From Membranipora membranacea (taxonomy: Eukaryota > Bryozoa > Gymnolaemata > Cheilostomatida > Membraniporidae): 60,000 bases of DNA. The position numbers were made by a program, and so were the translations under genes. The DNA is taken from positions 4,094,001 to 4,154,000 of the forward strand of contig OU612075.1 in the NCBI GenBank assembly GCA_914767715.1, in the 5' to 3' direction. The notes under the pieces are model-generated. The model searched no databases and was not told where the DNA came from. It worked only from the letters and a program-made list of their open reading frames with translations. Below are positions 13,395-25,868 of this stretch, piece by piece (positions within the stretch are counted from its first letter, which is position 1; each line of letters begins with the position of its first letter).

Positions 13395-14541
13395 ATTCGG
13401 TCTATGATATATGATCATGGACTTCTGTCCAGAACTTATCAATCAAATGATGATATTCTCTACTCTTTAACAATGAGACAGATTGGTGTAATACACAGAG
13501 ATTTTTAGATGAAAATGCAAACAATCACAAGGAAAAACAAAATATCAATTGAAGCAAGTAAATCTTGAATCAAATGCAAATTTCATACCTCAATTTCCCT
13601 TGTTGGTCTGCTCATTACCCTTACAATAACTTTGGAATATTAGATCAATGTCAACAGCATGCTGATTGGATACTTCATGATGGATGATATCAGTTGATTG
13701 GTTGATCTATCATCTGATAGTTATAAAATGGCAGACAAGTCTTAGCAGTTTAGAATATGATAATCAGAACCAGAATGTGTATACCTAGCCTGTCTTGACA
13801 AGCTTTGTTAGCGTGCGGTAAGATGAAAGTTTAAAAACCAAGAGCGCAATACCACTGATATAGTTTAAGTGGGGAAAGTGGTTGATAATGAAATGCTACT
13901 TCCAGCTACCAGCTAGCGAAAAATGTACACCAGGCCCATAATTCTAAGGTAGGCAGGGACGCTCTGCCTCCCCTATAATGCTCAACTGAGTAGCCTAAAA
14001 ATGCTATCATTGGTACCACAAAGCCTTCAGTACAGCCAAAGTTTTAGATGGAGTCCATAATCAATCCATACACATCACAGTAGAACCTTTAAAAATAGCT
14101 GTGTAATTGTGCAGAGTGCAAGTTTATACGCAAATATATCAATCACGCTCTAGTAGGTACACAATTGGCATTTGGGATTGTTTTCACTATTGATTACATA
14201 GATTTCATTACAGAAAAAAGTTAAGCCATACTTTTGCTCGCCAAAAATGTTTTATCAATGTCTAAATATCAAATCTTTTATCATAACCCAATAGGTCAAT
14301 AAGGATAACAAACATTGCGCTCAATCGATTATATATGATTCAAGCGCACACAGGAGCTAAGACCTCACATGATATTCAGGGTCGTATGCAGCGCATTAAT
14401 ACCTCAATAACGTTTGCGTAACAACACACTCGTGATAACAAATGGTGAAATGCCCATCCAATCATAACTTCCTGTCTATATGCAGTGTGTAAGCTAAACA
14501 TTATACAAACTTTGAGAAGTTTCTTTTGGAACTGTAAGATA
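13395..14541. other. Intergenic stretch upstream of gene B, nothing recognised
   Basis: AT-rich sequence without a supported exon or repeat. It should contain the promoter of gene B, but I cannot pick out a convincing core element. Confidence 0.4.
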
Positions 14542-17500
14542 ATGCCCGCAAATGTATCAGAGAAAATGGAACGATATCCTATTACTTTGGATGATAACTT
14601 GAATCTTAAAAAGAGCATATCTGATTCGGAGCTAAAGGGTCATCTCACTCATACATTGAGATACAAGCCACAGGATATTCCAGTGCTTCTAGATGATCTC
14701 AACTCTGTGCTTTATTCACAAGACAAGGCTAAGGATCTAAATGCGCTATGGATAGCTGTGGATGAAGATAAGACAGATGTTGTAGATGTCCTTCTCAATT
14801 TGCTGTCAACAGAGGACCGGCTGAAACTTCTTCAACAGGAGGTTGGATACTATTCCATCGTTGGATTTGCAGTTGTGAAGGAGAAAAACAGCGTGTTGCG
14901 CTTATTGCTTAACTCATCAGTAGGGCTAACGGCAGAGATTTTACGTAACAAGTATTATAATGGCTGTACAGCAATCCATAGTGCTTGCAAATTTGGAAAC
15001 CATGATGCCTTGAACTTAATGCTAAATCAAATTAGTGAAGAACGAAATCGCGTAAAGTTACTTCTGGCCAAGGACTACTTCAAGTACACTCCATTACACT
15101 ATGCCTGTAAATATGGGCATAAAGACACTGTTAGGGAGTTGTTGGGACATTTGACCTCAGATCAAAGATCTCAGATGATAGCGGTGAAAAGTAACGGCCG
15201 TACAGCGTTGGAATTAGCCGCAGAGGAAGGTTTTGCTGATGTAATCTCAATAGTGAAAACGAGCATCAACGACATTGAATGGCCCCTGATTCTGAGTAAA
15301 TGCAGTATCATATATTTGGCTGCACGGAATAAACACATGAATGTTATCAGAATTATTCGAGATACAATTGACAGTGTCCAGTGGTACAAACTGCTTCAAA
15401 GCTACACAAGCCGATCTACACCACTCCATGCAATGGTGGAAGGGAGATCCGTCCAGATGGTTCATAACATTCGTGAAACAAAATTATCTGATAACCAGTG
15501 GTCTAGGCTTCTTTGTTTAACAGACTATTGGGGATACACACCTCTACAGTATGCAGAATCAGATGGACAAGCTGATATGATCGAGGCCCTAAATGGCTCC
15601 ATCAAAGCAAACGATGGTGGGCCTGTAACAAAAATAAGTACTCAACACGATAATGACCAACTTTCAGCTGAGTACACTGAGCCAAACCTTACTGATTCGT
15701 CTGTTGTATCGGGATATATGTTGCAGCAGAAAGTTGAACAAGATATAGTCGAGCATGCTAACAAGGCTGAGGATGAATGTGGTAGGTACAACTACATACA
15801 CTTATTGCATATGACAGCCTAAAATACATGTTTCACTGTAGAGAAAATGCCACATTGATTTAACAGTCTGCCATTTATTGCAGCGTGATGATAAATATTG
15901 CTAGTGCTATGTGCTCATAGTCTGCTCCTTCATTTGGTAATATTATAGTAAGGCCACTTATAAGGCCAGGCTAATCCAGGTATAAAATACCTGGATAAGG
16001 ATTAGGATCATGTGAATAATGCTTCATCATGGCTGCATGCTGGAAAAAGTGCCTCCCATAAGGGAAGGTAACTACCATTCTCTGCATTATGATGTCACAG
16101 TCTCCCGGAAGTGCAACCTACTGAATGCTGGCAAATATTAGATCAAATTAAATATGAGAGAGTTGCACATTGCCGCTGTTGTTAATGTTTGCATGAATTA
16201 TGCAAATTTATTGTAGATTTCCAGAGTCAAAAGTGTTGTGAGCCTAAGGAGACGACAATAACTGATGGAGCATTGGACAGTATAGACGAGGTAATGTCAA
16301 GTTTTGAGAAATTCAACACCGCTTCTCGACCTTTTGGCTAAGATCAAAGTGTCACTGCCAATGACTGATTAGTCCCAGTGCCAGTTTCTGTTTTACCAGC
16401 TTGCTGCGCACCCAGTTCAGAAGTTCTTTTAAGGCTCACACTTCTAGAATGCATTCTAGCTGTTAGGATGCATCACATTCTCAGTATGGGGGTATGCAAA
16501 TTTTCCATTGTTTCAATTTATTCATTATGATATATTCTCAGTTTAACCTATAAAGCTGCCAAAGAATGTCTAAATTAGACAATACCAGAGAACTGAAATT
16601 GTCTTCGATAACCTCTTTGATAATTTAAGATTGGATTAACTAGACTATCACCCTCTTTTTTTTTTTTTAATATTACTTACATCTGTGACTTGCCTCAGAA
16701 TTTATGATGGCTGGAAGAAATGAGGATATTCCCCACACACGTCCACGTCACATTGTGTTCTTTTTTCTTCTTACCAGGTCTCGCTTCACAAGGTTCATGG
16801 GGATCTTCACCAGATTCTGGCTGGTGGACCGACCTTGCAAACGACTAACGTCACTACATGTACGCTAATCTCGTGCTGTAATCAAACGAGCACCGACCAT
16901 ATCCTATTATTAGTGAAAGGTTATGTGTCATCAATCGCTGATTATCTTGACAATATGAACGAGCATATGCTAAAAGTCAGCACAACCCATTCTCAAAATT
17001 TTCTCCTGGCTGAACTTTTCATTGATAATGAAGTTATCACTCCGTTTCCGTCACATTTAGTCATCCGAAACGCAGAGGAACTTGTAAAGAACAGCTTTGA
17101 AAAGGAATTGTTGAAACTTAATATCATTACAAAGTCCACCACGGTGAGACCAGGTCTACTCTACGCGCATAAATCGTTATCCATCAAACTTCATGGCGAG
17201 GAGAGCACTTTGCTGACATGTGCCATCTTAGACAACTTACATGACGGGTGTAATGTAAGCGGGTCATTTGATTTGATTGAAATCCCTGACGAATTTGAAT
17301 CAATGGTATCTCTACTCTATGGTCTCGATGAACCCGACCAGCAAAGCGATGTCACTGCAGTGATGATGGCAGTGAGAAAGAAAGATGTGGGAGTCCTGTC
17401 CCTCTACATGTTTTTAGCCGGAAACCTAGCAAACACCGTGGAGGAAAAGAGAGAGAAATCATGGTTAATATCCACCGTTCGCCTAAAGAATGATGACCTT

Positions 17501-20500
17501 GAGGAAATGCTTGTGCATCAATGCCTCGACACACTAGCTGCATCTGTACCACAAGACCAGACTGAGCCAACAGTAGAAAACTGGAGAAAGGAGAGTATGT
17601 TCTTTACTGTTACAACATCAGTGCCTAAGTACAATTCTGATGGTATTGTCAGTTTACAAGTATTACCAGTCAGTAAAGAAGTCAATGGGAGTGAAAGTGG
17701 ACCTCGCCAATGCTATGTTTTCAGTCATCCAGAAGATAAAACAGTGTGCATTAGAATCTTTGAGCCATGCAGTCCAGGAAAGGCTGAAATGGATCCTGGA
17801 AATGAAAATGATCAGGTTACTATTTCGCTGCAAACAAGTGAGCAGGGGATAATTAATAGCAGTGAGGAAATCAGATACATGGGCAGAGTAGGAGGCAGAG
17901 TAGGAGGCAGAGGCAGAGCTCAGAAAAAAATCAACACTGAAGCTGATTTGAGGCCAGGTCCCTCAGCTCCAGGCAATCATCTTCACCATCAACAGGCTAA
18001 AATGCGAGGTCTGGGGACAAGCAGTAAAAGCTTGGGGCGGGGTCGAGGTCGAGGTCGAGGTCGAGGTCGAGGTCGTGGTCGTGGAAAAAACAAACTTGCC
18101 ACAAATTTGCCTTGCCCAGCATCAAACCATTCAGACACGGCAAGGTATGAACTAAATACCCATTGTCCTTACGATGACACTGAACAACGCCAAAGCTCTA
18201 AAGGGGAAAGAGGAGGTTTTGAAGGAACGATTTACCATCCTGAGTTTATCCAACAGCAGGATACAAAGATTAAAGTCGTTGGAGAACCTAACAACAACCA
18301 GCCTAAAATTAAAGACTCTGTGGAGGAAGGCAGCAGAGAGATCGGTTCCATGATAAAAAAGAGTCACCAGAGGTGTGCAGGCAAACCTCCTGAATCAGAA
18401 GTGTCAGATGGAGGAGCAAGGGTGAGGGACGACCCAAATAAGGGCCGACGATCTGATAGCGTGAAAACAGGGAAATCAAAAAAGGTTTGATCACTGGTGT
18501 ATATAGAGGCTAACTCAGCAGTATGTCACATGAATCTTGCCTTACTTTTTGTCAACGAAAGCATTGAGGCTTCAGCAACACGCTTTTTGGTTTTCAATCT
18601 TTATTTAGTAGTGTTGTGTGTGCGGATACCAGAGAATGGAAATTAAGCAGTAGTCGACACATAGGCTCAAAACTATGTTGTTACATCTCGGCTTATCTTT
18701 CAATTTGTCACAATTCCATTTCCATATTAGCTAAATTAAGTAAGTAAATAAAACACCGATCTTGCGTGGTTTTTATCGAATCAAAATGGTTAAGGACAAG
18801 GTAGACTTTATTTGCGACTAATTTTGCATGATCAAGTAATTAGCTAACATTTCTTTTGGCAGAGGATGAATGTTAGTACGCAGAAATTACTAGAGACAGA
18901 ACAAACGAGTATCAACAGATCCCTGAGGGGCCTTCATGATCAGTCATCTGATAGGACATTTAATGACACTGTGACAGCCATTGTAGTGTCTGTTGCTGAA
19001 GACAATCAAGTGGAATCGCGTATCATTCTTTTTGGGGGACTTCTGACCTCCAGCAAAGGAAACTGTTTAACAAGAGGTGATAAAACCATAGGAGCAACAG
19101 TGTCTCTGCACTGGCTGTTTAACACAATCATCAGAGAGAAATTCAGGGGATGTCGTTATGAAGGACCATGCTATGCAGTCATCGACAGAAGAAGTATGGA
19201 GGCATTCCATGAAGAGCCTCCTAGACTTGACTGCATACAAGTTGCAAGCCATATCCAGAATCCCATCGAAAAAGTTCTCGGAAGATTTACGCTGACATTT
19301 CAACAACACCAACAACAACACCAACAACGACACCAACAACGACACCAACAACAACTACACCAACAACAACAAAACCAACAACAACGACACCAAACACTTC
19401 CTGGATCCATGAGTATCCCGATAAACCTACCAAAGCAGTATCTCAGCCTTGATATGGATATAGATGGATGTCAAATTACTATGGGACTAGACCTGCAGAC
19501 ATCACCACATTGCGTGGTAAGCACAATCCTTGATATTCTAAGATATAAAATAATTTTAAAATGTGATTGTAATATTATGAAAACTGCAAAAGTCTTATAT
19601 CACAGGCTCATATTTTGTGTACTGTAATATAAACCACCTTGAGGAGCATTTGAATTTGATAATATTTTAAACAATGTAGACACGATCAAATATTTTACTA
19701 CCCCACAAGAAAGGGGAATTTTTATTAATTGGGGAGATTGGAACAAAAAAGGAAAAATAGTTAATACATCCTATTGTACATGCATGCTTAAAAGATACAA
19801 CAACAAGGTCAGATCCTCTGACCGGATGCAAGTACAGAAATTCTCAGGTGTCCTTGTTTGAATTCCTCATTGTTATCAGTATATACCAGCATCTACAAAC
19901 TGGAACAGGTTAATGTACTTTACTACTTTCTTACAGATGTCACTACCTCAAGAAGTACACCAAACCAGATCAGACCTGATCAAATTTGTAAAAGAGGCTC
20001 TGAAGCTTGAGTCAACCGCACATAGCAAAGGGCCAGGAGTAACAATCAGTGTTCACCAGATTGATACTCCAAAACAACAAACTCTAAAGCTACACCAAAG
20101 AGACCTGATTCTGTCTCAAGAAAAGTACATTATATGCGCTATTGGAAGTATTGATGAACTGAAGTTACCAGACAAGGTGGTGTACCATGATCCCAGGCAC
20201 AAATGGGTATGTGTTAGCTGGTCGGAAAACGACTCAAGTATCAGAGACATGATAGAAAAATGTTGGCCAAAAGACTGGCCAGAGTCAAGACAGTTAGCAA
20301 AGCATGTCATATACTATGTATGCGACAGCAAAACAGAGCCTGAACAGCTACTCTACATAGATCCACACTCTCCCGATGTTAGATATAAGAAGAGAGATCA
20401 GTATAACATGGAAGCTTGGTCACATGAGCGAAAACCCAATTCTCTCGTTGATTTGCTAACAGAAAACAACCCACTGTGCCAAAAACTCGTAAAAAGTCGC

Positions 20501-21109
20501 TCAAAATCAGTCAACAGGATTCAAGAGTGTTTGAAGAACCTCAGCAAAGGTCAGCAGAGTTTCAATGCATTTGGGGCCGTGAAGCTGTGCCATTGCAAGC
20601 TAAAGGGGGGTAGTTGTGAACAGGAAAGATGGATCATGAGGGATGAGAAAATTGAGGTGATAAGGAGAGATGGCGAGGGTAAGGGCCACGTTACTCTCAC
20701 AACCCCAGGACAATGCCTTTTTTCCGATAAAGACAACCAAGTCCTCAGCAAAGATATCGATGATGTATTACAGAGGGAAAGTGAAGAAGCTCGAAAGCTA
20801 ATCAACAATTATATCCAGGAAAACCGCGAACAACTCCCAACATCTTTCAAACTACCAACCATACAATTAAAACTCATGAAACTAGCCAATCCTAATCATA
20901 TGAGTTCTTCCACATCAGCCGATTCCATCTCCACATCTGACTCCCCTACCAAACCATATGTGTTGTGTGCGAAAAATGACAATGATTGTCATATACCCTT
21001 TGCACGTCCGATCGAGCAGGCGGCAGTATCATCACCGATCAAAAGTGAGACGGTGACCGCTTCAGAAGCTGAGGAATTGGTGTCTAAGATTGTGTTCTAT
21101 TTCGAATAA
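14542..21109 (+). CDS. Gene B: divergent paralogue of gene A with RG and Q/H tracts (5 exons)
   Basis: Inferred exons are 14542-15781, 16217-16290, 16778-18484, 18863-19516 and 19937-21109; phases match and the product is about 1615 aa. The first in-frame ATG (MPANVSEK) is taken as start. Residues 25-60 align with the gene A N-terminus, then about eight ankyrin repeats follow (for example YTPLHYACKYGHKDTVRELL). The large third exon holds modules 1 and 2 fused, followed by an RG tract (GRGRGRGRGRG, about residues 859-876). Exon 4 carries module 3 and a Q/H-rich tract (about residues 1155-1184). Exon 5 carries module 4, with IICAIGSIDELKLPDKVVYHDP matching gene A's IGKSDQL..FCYHDP region in register. 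RG tracts are common in RNA-binding proteins, so a nuclear or RNA role is possible. The donor after exon 3 (gtttga) is weak, so a shorter product ending at 18490 is an alternative. Confidence 0.8.
16064..16117. mobile_element. Half copy of a hairpin MITE (gene B intron)
   Basis: This stretch, with attctctgcattatgatgtc and acagtctcccggaagtgcaa, matches one arm of the hairpin at 48751-48883. The second arm is not seen nearby, so this looks like a half element or remnant in gene B intron 1. Confidence 0.55.
16318..16362 (+). pseudogene. U2 snRNA-derived sequence (5' end only) in gene B intron
   Basis: The run gcttctcgaccttttggcta followed by agatcaa is nearly identical to the first 30 or so bases of U2 snRNA, which is highly conserved in animals. 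After that the branch-point recognition region (GTGTAGTA in U2) is replaced by gtgtcactg and the similarity stops, so it cannot be a working U2 gene. It lies in sense orientation in the second intron of gene B. It is best read as a U2 retropseudogene fragment or the head of a U2-headed SINE. Confidence 0.7.
19303..19393 (+). repeat. Coding (CAACAACAC)n tract in gene B
   Basis: Imperfect repeats of caacaacac and caacgacac encode a Gln-rich segment with regular His or Arg. It stays in frame and is flanked by unique coding sequence on both sides. Such tracts usually vary in length between individuals. Confidence 0.85.
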
Positions 21110-21111
21110 AT
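21106..21111 (+). terminator. Candidate poly(A) signal overlapping the gene B stop
   Basis: AATAAA overlaps the TAA stop codon at 21107-21109. If used, the 3' UTR would be very short. Another AATAAA-like word near 21702 (caataaagg) is an alternative. Confidence 0.3.
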
Positions 21112-21194
21112 TTGATCAGCTTCTGGGTGCTAAATTTTAAAAAGTAGAAATTTTGAGTAGATTGCGGGCGAAATGTGAAATAGATTTCATCCCG

Positions 21195-21580
21195 TCCAAC
21201 TAAGCTTTACATTTCCCGTCTATTTGGCATATCTGAAAAACTGGCCATCACATGCCATCGAACCTTAATCGAGAGTAACATCATGCACCATCTGCCAGTA
21301 ATACACAAACACCTGACTGAAAAGGAAAAAGCCCCCCTCAACAACATCACCAAAATGGTGAGCAAATAGTCCAACACTGAACTACCCTCTCTCCTGACAA
21401 CAGTAGCTGGGCGTGTTAAGATCAAAGCGCTCCGTATGGTGCCCGGCAGTTCTAGTCCAGTTCTCAAGCTCGACACTCTCCCCTCTGTGGGTTACAAGAC
21501 GCTCAGACAACGAACTAACTGCCGCAAACATTGTTATCGCCAAAGCCCTCAACAGTGCATTATTCTAGTCTTTTGTACTT
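21195..21580 (+). pseudogene. LINE reverse-transcriptase C-terminal remnant
   Basis: The plus strand encodes, with one stop, a segment ending SPVLKLDTLPSVGYKTLRQR..CRKHCYRQSPQQCI. This matches the layout of the tail end of LINE ORF2 proteins (PLF.L..LPSGRRYR...C.T.R.KNSF.P.AI) and of the copy at 27381-27731 (PLFELDKLPSGRFRALKCR). It is short and broken, lies just after gene B, and is a dead fragment. Confidence 0.6.
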
Positions 21581-21589
21581 TTATTCTCA

Positions 21590-22750
21590 TTTTACACCAT
21601 GTAGATATATACACTTCAAAGTTTTGTGCATTTTTAGACAGAGCTCAATTCTTTTTGACAACCCAGCCGAAACATTTTATTATTCATGGAAATGAATCAT
21701 CAATAAAGGTACATCCATACATTTAATTTTTTATTTTTGTTTGCAAAGTTACACCAGAACCAGTCATGTGACACACTTGTTGGTGAGAGTTACTGATTCT
21801 CAATGCGTTCATTGATTTTTTCCGCTAGTATAATCTCTGTTGAATATTGTTCATATTGTAAATGTAATTGTAAATAATTGTAAGTTGTTGACCAAAATTA
21901 TTAGGCTGAAATCTCATGGATTCCAGCTATATATCATAACACGCATATATTTTTCTTTGCATGTACACACTTGTACATAATGACCTATTTTTTGGAATAG
22001 TTATTCCATTGTGTATACTCAATTTTCTTTTAGCCGATCAGGTGATTGTGAGATATTTGACCATACAATCCAAACTTGTGTATTTACCAAACAATGATGT
22101 TTTTTAATGAAAGAAGTGCGACTGCAATGTATATTATAACTAAATGTTGCTACAAGGAGTTATTATCCTAATCATGGGTTGTGTAATATGTAATGTAACG
22201 TAATGTAATGTATGTGTGATATGATCGTAAAGAGTAAGCTCTCGATGGGGCCCTGGTTTGGATTTTACCGTATGCGACAGTAGCACCTGGAGATGCAGGG
22301 ACATTCTATCTAGGCTTAATTTGAAGACAACAGGAAGATCTTTTGACGATGATACTGGAAAAATGAAAAGATGTTTTGTTAGTATCCCATTGGTTGTGCG
22401 AGAGGAAGTAAGAGGAGTTTGTTTGACAGCGATATTCTTGAATCTGTTGGCATAGATAAGGTATCAAATATTGAATTGAGACGCCCCATAGCTCACTTTT
22501 GTCAATTCAACCACTTCCACTTTTGATTTCATCATTTTTGGAGCTTGAGAAGGAGATTATGTAGTGAAGTAGTTCATTGGATTATATCAATTGATTATGA
22601 AATATCTGTTTGATGGGAGAATAATGGTTTTGTAGGGTCAGAGTTATCTTCCATCTATGTCTGAACAGATAACTCAATGGTTATGTATATGTTTGAATCC
22701 TAATCTGAACATGATAATGAGATGTGCCAAAGTATGAATTTGTTACAACA
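21590..22750. other. Intergenic stretch, nothing recognised
   Basis: AT-rich with a short run of taatgtaa(c/t)g units around 22188-22215. No supported exon, RNA gene or transposon end was seen. Confidence 0.4.
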
Positions 22751-22836
22751 CGGTTCCTTTAATTTCAATTGGAATTGCGATCAGAAACAGGCCATTGAAC
22801 AATGATTTGAATAAAAAAAGAACTCACTTATAGTCT

Positions 22837-22970
22837 CGATACCCTGTGATACCCTGTGATACCGTGTGATACCGTGTGATACCCTGTGATACACTGTGAT
22901 ACACTGTGATACACTGTGATACACTGTGATACCCTGTGATACACTGTGATACCCTGTGATACCGTGTGAG
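22837..22970. repeat. 10-bp minisatellite (GTGATACCCT-type), about 13 units
   Basis: Units alternate among ctgtgataccc, gtgataccgt and ctgtgatacac variants. The array is bracketed by two direct copies of a roughly 75-bp sequence, at about 22751-22825 and 23059-23130; both contain gttcctttaattt and tgaacaatgatttgaata. It is non-coding. Confidence 0.85.
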
Positions 22971-23427
22971 AAAGCTAGATGTTATTCTGTTTGTTTGTTT
23001 GTTTCCGGTATCATCAGTATCGGTCTACAGACTATATATACTGTATATTTAAAATACAGTGTTCCTTTAATTTTAATTTTAATTGCGATTGGAATGGAAA
23101 TGGGCTGTTGAACAATGATTTGAATACGAATAATATATTATACAATAGGTATGAGTATGACAAACATACAACATTAATCACAACTGATATAAGGTTCCTG
23201 TCTGATTGAGCAAGATAGCCTTCTGACTAAAGGAGACAAATCTGTTTGCCTGTTGATCTCAGCAAAATATGTATGACCCTATCTAAACTTAGTTTTGGTA
23301 TTTTCTTCATAAACAGTGGTGATTATGTTCAATACATTCTCAAAACACAAAAAACTCAGACACATTTTTATAACACAAAAATCTCCTCTTAGTTATTTAG
23401 TTAATTACACTTCTGAGTTTCGTGTTC

Positions 23428-25254
23428 CAGGGGGGTATCCTTCAACTTTTGGTTGGTAGGGCCAAGCGGCCACACAACCCAGCTGGGGGGTTTGGGGCGG
23501 AGCCCCGGACGCCAGAGCTCTTAAGGCGAAATTATCGCACAAGAACACTATTATTTGCATTACAAGGCCATCTTCTGGTTTGGGTTTATGTGTGAGTTTT
23601 ATTGTAACTGTCTATACCAATTATTCTTTATATTATGCCAACAAAAATATTGATATATCCATAACTATCGAATTGACCAAGCTTTACTTATACACCGCAA
23701 TGGAACTTCTCTACTTGGATGACACTGAACAAAATCTCTGATGACAGATTGAATGTCCAGTGTATCCGTTTTGTTCTTGTGAACATGTAGCAGTAATAGT
23801 TGATTTAATCTATCCTGCATCATTGATGTACGCCCAGCTGTCTTGAGCCTACTGAGAGCAAAGAATGAGCGCTCACTAGACGCATTTGTGGCGGGTAACA
23901 CTACAATCAGTTTCAAAATTTTGAATATGATAGGATATAATGACTTGTTTATTATTAGGTTATTTTTATAAGACGCTATCACAGTTGTGATATTGTCTTT
24001 CACAATGTCGTCGTCCTTCTTATAAACCCTCAATTCGGCCTCAAGATCAAAGCTATCAAAGCCATAAGCATCACATATTGTGGATGTGGATGTGGCAGGA
24101 TTTGCACCAGAGCAAAGGAGCAACTCGATCTGCAAGAGCAATTCGATGCCCTTCTGCTCGAACCTGGCTTTGATGCTGTTTATGGCCAGGTCAAAAACCT
24201 CCATATAAAGCTGGTGGCTTTTCTCTTTTATGGATAACATCACACCAGTCCCATTACAGTTGTCTAACCGGACAGGTGTCCTTCTCACTCGGCCTTCCTT
24301 TGGCGGATCAACATCTGACAAATATACACAGAGCACAGCTTTTATCGTGAGGTTGATGAAACAATGCCATATAGCATTAGCTTGGTAGCAATTTATTGAT
24401 GACACCACATGAAGTTGAACAATGACACCAAATTCTGGCTATCTTTACAACTCCTCTCCTAAGCATTGACATGTCTATCAATTTGTGCTATTAGCTGAAT
24501 CCCATGAGGCAGCATGGATAGTTACATCCTTGATGCCGGGGCACTTCTGCTCCCTTGGACAGGGAGGGTAACTTTCCACTTACATTTGAATCTATTGTCC
24601 AATGGATCTGCCAACAGTAAACTCTCAACCTCACTTTGGTTGGTTAGTCTAGAGAAGATGTGGAAAATGAACTCAGTCTCAGCAGGGAGAATTCTCCCTG
24701 GTCTCAGTGTGGGCATAATTTGGTAGGAATAGGAAGGAACTGCCAGTTTAGCCATGAAATATTTGCTTTGCATGTACCAGCTCACCTGTAGATGAATGCT
24801 TGAAGCTTTTTCCTTGCAGAACTTGCAGAAGTTGCTTTAAATAAGCTGGATGTATCCTCCATTCTTGCCACAACTTTATAAGAATGCCTTTATATGACCT
24901 TAACCTGACCATGAGGTCTTTACATAACAATGTTGATAATAGACTGATGAAATTCATTAGCTATCATTGAGGGCTTTGGGAAATCCAAAGTTAGCCCTAA
25001 ATACCAGTTGGATAAATAAACTGGGTGATGGGTCGTACTTCACTCTAAGCAAATGATCATGTCTGATCAGTGAGAGGAAATAAGCTAATGTTATTGTCAT
25101 GTTGTCATTAAACTGAGTGATTATGAAAAATTGTGTAAGGGGGTCATATGTTATATTGGTTTATTATGCCATTTTTGACCTTTTCTCAACTTTGATAATT
25201 ATCTATTATTGGTAGGGCCAGGCCCTAGCAGTCGTGCCGTAGGATACGGCCCTG
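23428..25254 (-). mobile_element. hAT DNA transposon, decayed, with 8-bp target duplication
   Basis: The left end is CAGGGGGGTATCC and the right end reads GGATACGGCCCTG, an imperfect inverted pair of the hAT CAGGG type. The flanks are identical: tcgtgttc at 23420-23427 and again at 25255-25262. An inner inverted-orientation similarity (ggtagggcca) recurs near both ends. The element is 1827 bp and carries the C-terminal part of a hAT transposase on the minus strand. The N-terminal zinc finger and catalytic part are not visible, so it is a shortened, inactive copy. Confidence 0.85.
23665..24408 (-). pseudogene. hAT transposase C-terminal dimerisation region
   Basis: The reading frame encodes up to 247 aa. 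Near its end it contains VVLPATNASSERSFFALSRL and then LNQLLLLHVHKNKTD, the hallmark of the hAT C-terminal dimerisation domain (LPxTNASSERSFSALRRLKT...LNxLxLLxIH). Full hAT transposases are about 500-700 aa, so this is a fragment. It ends close to the left end of the hAT element, in the orientation expected if the transposase reads toward that end. Confidence 0.85.
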
Positions 25255-25408
25255 TCGTGTTCAGTGTTATCTTGCTCTTAAAACCAGAGGTCAGATAGTC
25301 TATGTGTACAGACTAGGAGGTGGGCGGGGTTAGTGACACCCACTCTTAAATACAACATGGTGCCGCTGAGTCCTTCCAGCTTATAGGCTACTTAGCACTT
25401 ATCCTGCA

Positions 25409-25711
25409 TCCTGCGTCTGGAGCCCACTGCTATTCTCCATATATGTCCAGAATATGCCTTTACCACCATATGGTAACTACCATCTGATCAAATATACAGA
25501 TGACACTATCCTATTAGTTCTCTGCACCCCTAAGACACCATCAACGCTGGATTCAGCTGCGGAATTCCTCACTGACTGGTTTTGTGCCAATGACCTCATA
25601 CTAAATGTCACAAAAACAAAGGAAATGATTATTAGTAACAAACGTGATAATCCAGGCGTGATAACATCACAGAGTAAGGACATACAGAGAGGACACTTCA
25701 ATGATGGATAG
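25409..25711 (+). pseudogene. LINE RT fragment with YTDD motif
   Basis: The plus strand encodes SPLLFSIYVQNMPLP...LIKYTDDTILLV and then FLTDWFCANDLILNVTKTKE, a non-LTR reverse transcriptase around its catalytic box (YTDD here). Upstream motifs and the C-terminal part are absent at this spot. The matching kind of C-terminal tail lies further right at 27240-27731, separated by the palindromic insertion. It is a broken copy. Confidence 0.75.
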
Positions 25712-25868
25712 TGCCTGCGGTTTTTATCCAGTGGGAAAAATTCATCAATCTGGCCACCTGCCAATTTCAGATTCTATATAAGTTACAATGGAGTTTTGTT
25801 AGGCAGACATAACCACCTTTGATAGGTCATAATTCATTCTGTATTTATCCTAAAGACTGATTTCCAAC

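Noticed and set aside
16318-16500. Functional U2 snRNA gene
   Set aside because: Only the first 30 or so bases match; the branch-point recognition, Sm-site and stem-loop regions are absent.
22837-22970. CRISPR-like repeat array
   Set aside because: Units are 10 bp with no spacers, and the genome is eukaryotic; this is a minisatellite.
23665-25254. Full-length hAT transposase with introns
   Set aside because: Only the C-terminal part has recognisable motifs; the rest of the element shows no catalytic or zinc-finger sequence.
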